Below are positions 5,097 to 8,368 of a stretch of 8,368 bases of DNA, piece by piece. The stretch is from positions 1 through 8,368 of the forward strand of contig JBBKWJ010000125.1 in NCBI GenBank assembly GCA_037968895.1, given 5' to 3'. Position numbers and translations under genes: made by a program. The DNA comes from JBBKWJ01 sp037968895 (GTDB lineage: Bacteria > Actinomycetota > Acidimicrobiia > Acidimicrobiales > SZUA-35). The stretch's first letter is position 1; each line of letters starts with the position of its first letter. The notes under the pieces are model-generated. The model was not told the origin of the DNA. It ran no database searches and worked only from the letters and a program-made list of their open reading frames with translations.

Positions 5097-6347
5097 ATGA
5101 GTGAGCTCCTCATCGTTTCGCTCGCAGTGCTCGGGTTCGCGTTGGTCTCAGAACGCGTGTCCAAGTTACCAATCTCGGCGCCGATGGTATTCACGAGCAT
5201 CGGACTCGTGGCAGGAACTGGATTTCTCGGGTGGTTCGACCTTGAGCTTGACAGCGAAGCCGTATCGATTCTGGTGGAGGCGACACTCGTCCTTGTTCTT
5301 TTCACCGACGCAATCCGAATCAATCTCAAGGTTCTTCGACGCCAAGCAGCAATGCCGGGCCGTCTACTGGGAATTGGACTTCCGTTGACGATCTTGGCTG
5401 GAGCGATCGCCGCGATCGTGGTCTTCCCTGACCTGACCTTTGTCGAAGCACTGCTTCTCGCCGCCGTGCTCGCACCGACCGATGCAGCACTGGGCCAGGC
5501 AGTTGTCGCCGACCAGCGACTCCCCGTTCGCCTGCGTCAAGCTCTCAACGTCGAGAGTGGACTCAACGACGGGATCGCGGTACCGGTGGTGACTGTTCTC
5601 TTGGTCATCGTTGCTGCCAATGAACGTCTTGGTACTAGTGACTGGATTGAGCTCGCGGCCCGACAGATCGGCTTCGGCATACTCGCTGGCGTAGCTGCTG
5701 GCCTATGTGGCGGATGGCTTCTCGACAAACGAGTACGGGCCGACGCGGTCGAAGGTGTCTACCGACAGCTGGCAACGATCTCGATAGCCGTGGCTGCATT
5801 CGCCATCGCCGGCCTACTTGATGGCAACGGCTTCATTGCGGCGTTCACCGCAGGGTTGTCCTTCGGACACAGTGCGCGCCTCCAATGCGAGGCCGTTCAG
5901 GACTTCACCGAGGATGAAGGTGAGTTGCTCAGTGCGATCACCTTTGTCACTTTCGGTGCAGTGCTCGTTGGTCCGCTTCTGAACAATCTGACCTGGCAGA
6001 TCGCGCTGTACGCAGGGCTGTCGCTGACCCTCGTACGCATGGCTCCGGTGATGATCTCGATGATGGGTTCCGGCACGTTGTTCGAGACTCGTCTGTTTAT
6101 CGGTTGGTTCGGACCCCGGGGTCTTGCCTCAATTCTGTTCGCCTTGGTCGTCGTCGACGATCTGGAAACTGCCACCGGTCAGACGATCTTCTCCATCGCG
6201 GCCTGGACCGTTTTGGTGAGCGTGTTCGCTCACGGAGTCAGCGCCGACGCCTGGGTGGCGCGGCTTGCTCACCGCCTCAACTCTGAAACAGAACCGATGC
6301 CAGAAATGGTGCCAGTCGATGAGCTGCCGACTCGGCGCCGCCTGTAG
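5097..6347 (+). CDS. Cation/proton antiporter, CPA1 (NhaP-like) family
   Basis: This is a membrane protein of 416 aa with about a dozen hydrophobic segments, the normal size for the membrane core of CPA1 sodium (or potassium)/proton exchangers. Family marks are visible: LFTDA near 68-72, LAPTDAALG at 125-133 with the T128-D129 pair of the unwound helix, ESGLNDGIAVP at 153-163 with N157-D158 expected at the ion site, and GWFGPRGLASI from 336. The C-terminal tail after about 385 is short and hydrophilic, with no TrkA-type regulatory domain. It exchanges a monovalent cation for protons across the inner membrane. Ion choice cannot be read from the sequence. The start has a very strong purine-rich ribosome binding site and sits 74 bases after the nucleotidyltransferase stop, so read-through from the peptide operon is possible, though a functional link is doubtful. 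Confidence 0.92.
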   Translation: MSELLIVSLAVLGFALVSERVSKLPISAPMVFTSIGLVAGTGFLGWFDLELDSEAVSILVEATLVLVLFTDAIRINLKVLRRQAAMPGRLLGIGLPLTILAGAIAAIVVFPDLTFVEALLLAAVLAPTDAALGQAVVADQRLPVRLRQALNVESGLNDGIAVPVVTVLLVIVAANERLGTSDWIELAARQIGFGILAGVAAGLCGGWLLDKRVRADAVEGVYRQLATISIAVAAFAIAGLLDGNGFIAAFTAGLSFGHSARLQCEAVQDFTEDEGELLSAITFVTFGAVLVGPLLNNLTWQIALYAGLSLTLVRMAPVMISMMGSGTLFETRLFIGWFGPRGLASILFALVVVDDLETATGQTIFSIAAWTVLVSVFAHGVSADAWVARLAHRLNSETEPMPEMVPVDELPTRRRL

Positions 6348-6372
6348 CTGTCGAGACCCTCTGCCAAGACAA

Positions 6373-7626
6373 CTATTTGACCTCGACTGTGATGTCATCA
6401 GGCAGTTCGACGCTCGATGGATCGAAGTACGTTTCACCACGTAACACTGCGTCCAGGAACCCGATGGCCAAAGTGTTAGTCAATATGCTGGCCCGAGCGC
6501 TCGGCATGTCATCGGGCTGGCAGCCTTCGACCGCCATCTCTTCAATGGTGGTAAGAATCGATTCAGGCACCTCGTCGAGCTTTGGCATGAACGCTTGGTA
6601 TTCACACAAGTCAGTAAACGTCTGGTGCTCGGCTGCGAGCAGTTCGACCCGGAACTTAGGAGAGGCGGGCGACAAGGCCCACGGGCGCTCGACGTTTGGG
6701 TCGATTGGAGTCGTCCTGTCGTCAGTTCCGACGATGATCATCGACGGAAGCGATATCGACGCAAGCTGTTCGTTAGTGAGCAGAGTCTCGCCAGTAGCTG
6801 GGGCCAGCGTTATGAGCGCATCGATCCGGGTATCAGGTGCGATCTCCACACCAGCGACGGTGACCCCGCTAGCCAAGGCATACGTGGTGTAGCCGCCAAA
6901 CGAGTGACCAGTAGCGGCGATGTTCTCCGTATCGATGCTGGCCGTGAATGCTCCCGCAGTTGGATGATTGGAGTCGAGGGCAGCGTCAATTACTGCGCTG
7001 ATATCGAGTGGCCGATTGGCCGCGATCACGTCGGTTGAGTCGGAACTACCGAGGAGGCGCTCAACTGCAGTGTTGCCAGTGTGGTCGGGGGCCATGACGA
7101 TGTAACCGTGACTGGCGATCGACTCTGTAAAGCTGGAATGGATATAGCGAAGTCCGCCGCTGCCGTGGCTGTACATCACGAGAGGAAACGGTCCGTCTGG
7201 CGCAATTGCTGAGGGGTCGGCTGCAACCGCTGCCGGTGATTCGTAGTAGACGCCAGGAAACAACGTGTACTGGTTGAGTGCACCAGTTGTGCCGGGGGCC
7301 AGAGGAAACCAGACGTCGACAGTGAGCGCTCGGTCTCGAGCCTCATCCACAACCTGGATCGTTGTGACACCGACGTCGTATGGACCGTCCTCAATCAAAC
7401 GGAGTGGGCCGATCGCTGGCTCGGTGGTAGGCGGCTCTGTCGTATCGGCCTCAGCGCTCGATGACGCAACGGCTGAGGTTGGCGAGTCCGACGTTGCCAA
7501 TGTGGTCTCGCTCGCCGAACCGCTGCTCGCGTCAGAATCGCCAGATGCTGCGCATGCGGCGGCGAGCGCGGACAGGGAGAGCACGACAGCTAGGGCTCTC
7601 GATCGGGACTTCACACGACTCTTCAT
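6373..7626 (-). CDS. Secreted alpha/beta hydrolase lipoprotein (PAF-acetylhydrolase/dienelactone hydrolase-like)
   Basis: This 417-aa protein begins with a basic, hydrophobic signal peptide (MKSRVKSRSRALAVVLSLSA) that leads into a lipobox-like ALAAAC with the lipidation Cys at 25. A Ser/Thr/Ala/Glu-rich linker runs to about residue 72, as is common in actinobacterial surface lipoproteins. The catalytic domain shows SHGSGG at 153-158 (oxyanion loop), the nucleophile elbow GHSFGGY with Ser242, an acid in GTDDRTTP (Asp302 or Asp303), and the catalytic His334 in AEHQTF. Cys341 and Cys369 could form a disulfide outside the membrane. This layout fits esterases of the platelet-activating-factor acetylhydrolase II/dienelactone hydrolase type; the natural ester substrate is unknown. 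It converges on the antiporter with only 25 bases between stops. ATG at 7626 lacks a close ribosome binding site, and GTG four codons on, with AAGAG before it, is an alternative start. Confidence 0.87.
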   Translation of the reverse strand: MKSRVKSRSRALAVVLSLSALAAACAASGDSDASSGSASETTLATSDSPTSAVASSSAEADTTEPPTTEPAIGPLRLIEDGPYDVGVTTIQVVDEARDRALTVDVWFPLAPGTTGALNQYTLFPGVYYESPAAVAADPSAIAPDGPFPLVMYSHGSGGLRYIHSSFTESIASHGYIVMAPDHTGNTAVERLLGSSDSTDVIAANRPLDISAVIDAALDSNHPTAGAFTASIDTENIAATGHSFGGYTTYALASGVTVAGVEIAPDTRIDALITLAPATGETLLTNEQLASISLPSMIIVGTDDRTTPIDPNVERPWALSPASPKFRVELLAAEHQTFTDLCEYQAFMPKLDEVPESILTTIEEMAVEGCQPDDMPSARASILTNTLAIGFLDAVLRGETYFDPSSVELPDDITVEVK

Positions 7627-7708
7627 CGCTCGATTGTGGCGGCGCGCTCCTGAAAATGCACAATCAGCCAGGCAAGCACTTGTGGCCTACGTTCGAACGA
7701 CAACAGAT
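7627..7708 (-). other. Short intergenic region between SDR and hydrolase genes with a 10-base palindrome
   Basis: The 82 bases between the two minus-strand genes contain a perfect 10-base palindrome CGTTCGAACG at 7690-7699, just after the SDR stop. No convincing promoter pair or hairpin-plus-T-run terminator is visible, so separate or joint transcription of the hydrolase is undecided. A GGAG at about 7644-7647 (minus) is too far from the ATG at 7626 to be its ribosome binding site. Confidence 0.25.
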
Positions 7709-8368
7709 TCAGCACGACGTGAATGCGGTACTTGGCAGGTCAGTATCGTCGCCCGCGATTGCGTCGCAGACCATCGCGGCGACAGCAACCGGATCCAACC
7801 CGGTCGGCATCTTCGGTGCTCGGCCTTCGACAGACCGGTCGGCCAAACCGGTCTCCGTGTGTGGCGGCCTGGCATCGATGACCCTGATCATTCGACGCCG
7901 CGCCTCGCGCGTAAGTGCTTCGTCAAAGGCACGCGTTGCGGCCTTGGATGCGCCATAGGCAGCCATACCGGGGAGGTTCTGTTCGGCGATCACACCCGAG
8001 ATATTCACAATGACCCCACCCTCCGTGAGCGCACAGAGCGCCGCCTTGGCGAGCAAAATGGGGACAAAGGAGTTGGTCATGAAAAGTTCTTCCATTGCGT
8101 CGACCGATAATTGCTCAATCGGGCCGAACGCAACGACGCCGACTGCGTTTACCACGACATCAAGCCGTCCTGCGTATGAGATAGCGGCGCGAACTGCTTC
8201 TTCAGACGAGCCCGGTAGTCGGAGGTCCAACGCGACCCGTTGCCCGGGCACATCGAGCGCGGCGAGACCTTCATGGCGGCGAGCCACGAGTGTGAGCAGC
8301 GCGCCCCGACTTGCGAGATTTGCTGCGATCGCTGACCCAAGGCCGCCAGACGCGCCGGCTATGAGAAC
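7709..8368 (-). CDS. Short-chain dehydrogenase/reductase, N-terminus cut by window edge
   Basis: The frame is open to the last base of the window, so the true start lies beyond 8368. The visible 219 residues already include the cofactor loop (VLIAGASGG then LG, the G-x-x-x-G-x-G pattern), so only a few N-terminal residues are missing. Classical SDR marks follow: NAVG (variant of NNAG) at 74-77, Asn99, catalytic Ser124 in NISG, and Tyr138/Lys142 in YGASK. The adenine-side residues after the second strand (LVARRHEG) include Arg residues, which suggests NADP(H) over NAD(H). The oxidised or reduced substrate cannot be predicted. It ends 82 bases before the hydrolase on the same strand, so the two may share a transcript, with the SDR gene first. 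Confidence 0.92.
   Translation of the reverse strand, partial: VLIAGASGGLGSAIAANLASRGALLTLVARRHEGLAALDVPGQRVALDLRLPGSSEEAVRAAISYAGRLDVVVNAVGVVAFGPIEQLSVDAMEELFMTNSFVPILLAKAALCALTEGGVIVNISGVIAEQNLPGMAAYGASKAATRAFDEALTREARRRMIRVIDARPPHTETGLADRSVEGRAPKMPTGLDPVAVAAMVCDAIAGDDTDLPSTAFTSC

Noticed and set aside
6348..6372. Shared bidirectional terminator between antiporter and hydrolase
   Set aside because: The 25-base gap shows no inverted repeat.
7265..8110. 281-codon plus-strand ORF
   Set aside because: It is antisense to both the hydrolase lipoprotein and the SDR gene, spans their intergenic gap, and its translation is a low-complexity Ser/Arg/Ala-rich shadow, whereas both minus-strand genes carry intact catalytic motifs.

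Overview
The window looks like bacterial chromosome: densely packed genes, moderately high G+C by eye, strong purine-rich ribosome binding sites, occasional GTG starts and one Ala/Ser/Thr-rich lipoprotein. Together these suggest an actinobacterium, possibly from the Acidimicrobiia. No rRNA or other phylogenetic marker is present, so this placement is an inference. I see no mobile element, tRNA, rRNA or CRISPR array.

Positions 1-5022 hold what looks like part of a peptide-modification (RiPP-like) locus. A six-gene rightward block is packed so tightly that most genes overlap by 4-14 bases: an ABC exporter without a peptidase domain, a PqqD/RRE-type peptide-binding protein, an S26 signal-peptidase-like protease of the Ser-His type, an HprK-like P-loop kinase, an unrecognised 55-aa protein (3752-3919), and an NTP_transf_5-type nucleotidyltransferase. 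Diverging from it at the left edge is a 29-codon gene (17-106, minus) with a good ribosome binding site. It encodes a basic peptide that begins with a Y-x-x-P motif resembling lasso-type leaders, and it is the best visible candidate precursor. The shared 177-base control region holds a candidate leftward promoter and a perfect inverted repeat.

A working model is as follows. The PqqD protein binds the leader, the kinase and nucleotidyltransferase add phosphate or nucleotidyl groups (or serve the pathway in another way), the S26-like protease removes the leader, and the ABC protein exports the product. Kinase, PqqD and nucleotidyltransferase genes are known to co-occur (the 'HPr-rel-A' type systems and paeninodin-like lasso clusters). 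No lasso cyclase or B2 transglutaminase-like protease is visible here. Either such genes lie to the left of base 1, or this is a different system.

Positions 5097-8368 look like ordinary chromosome: a CPA1-type cation/proton antiporter (plus strand), a convergent secreted alpha/beta-hydrolase lipoprotein (minus strand), and upstream of that a short-chain dehydrogenase/reductase cut off by the right edge. A four-tract G-quadruplex motif overlaps the antiporter's ribosome binding site, which is an unusual arrangement.
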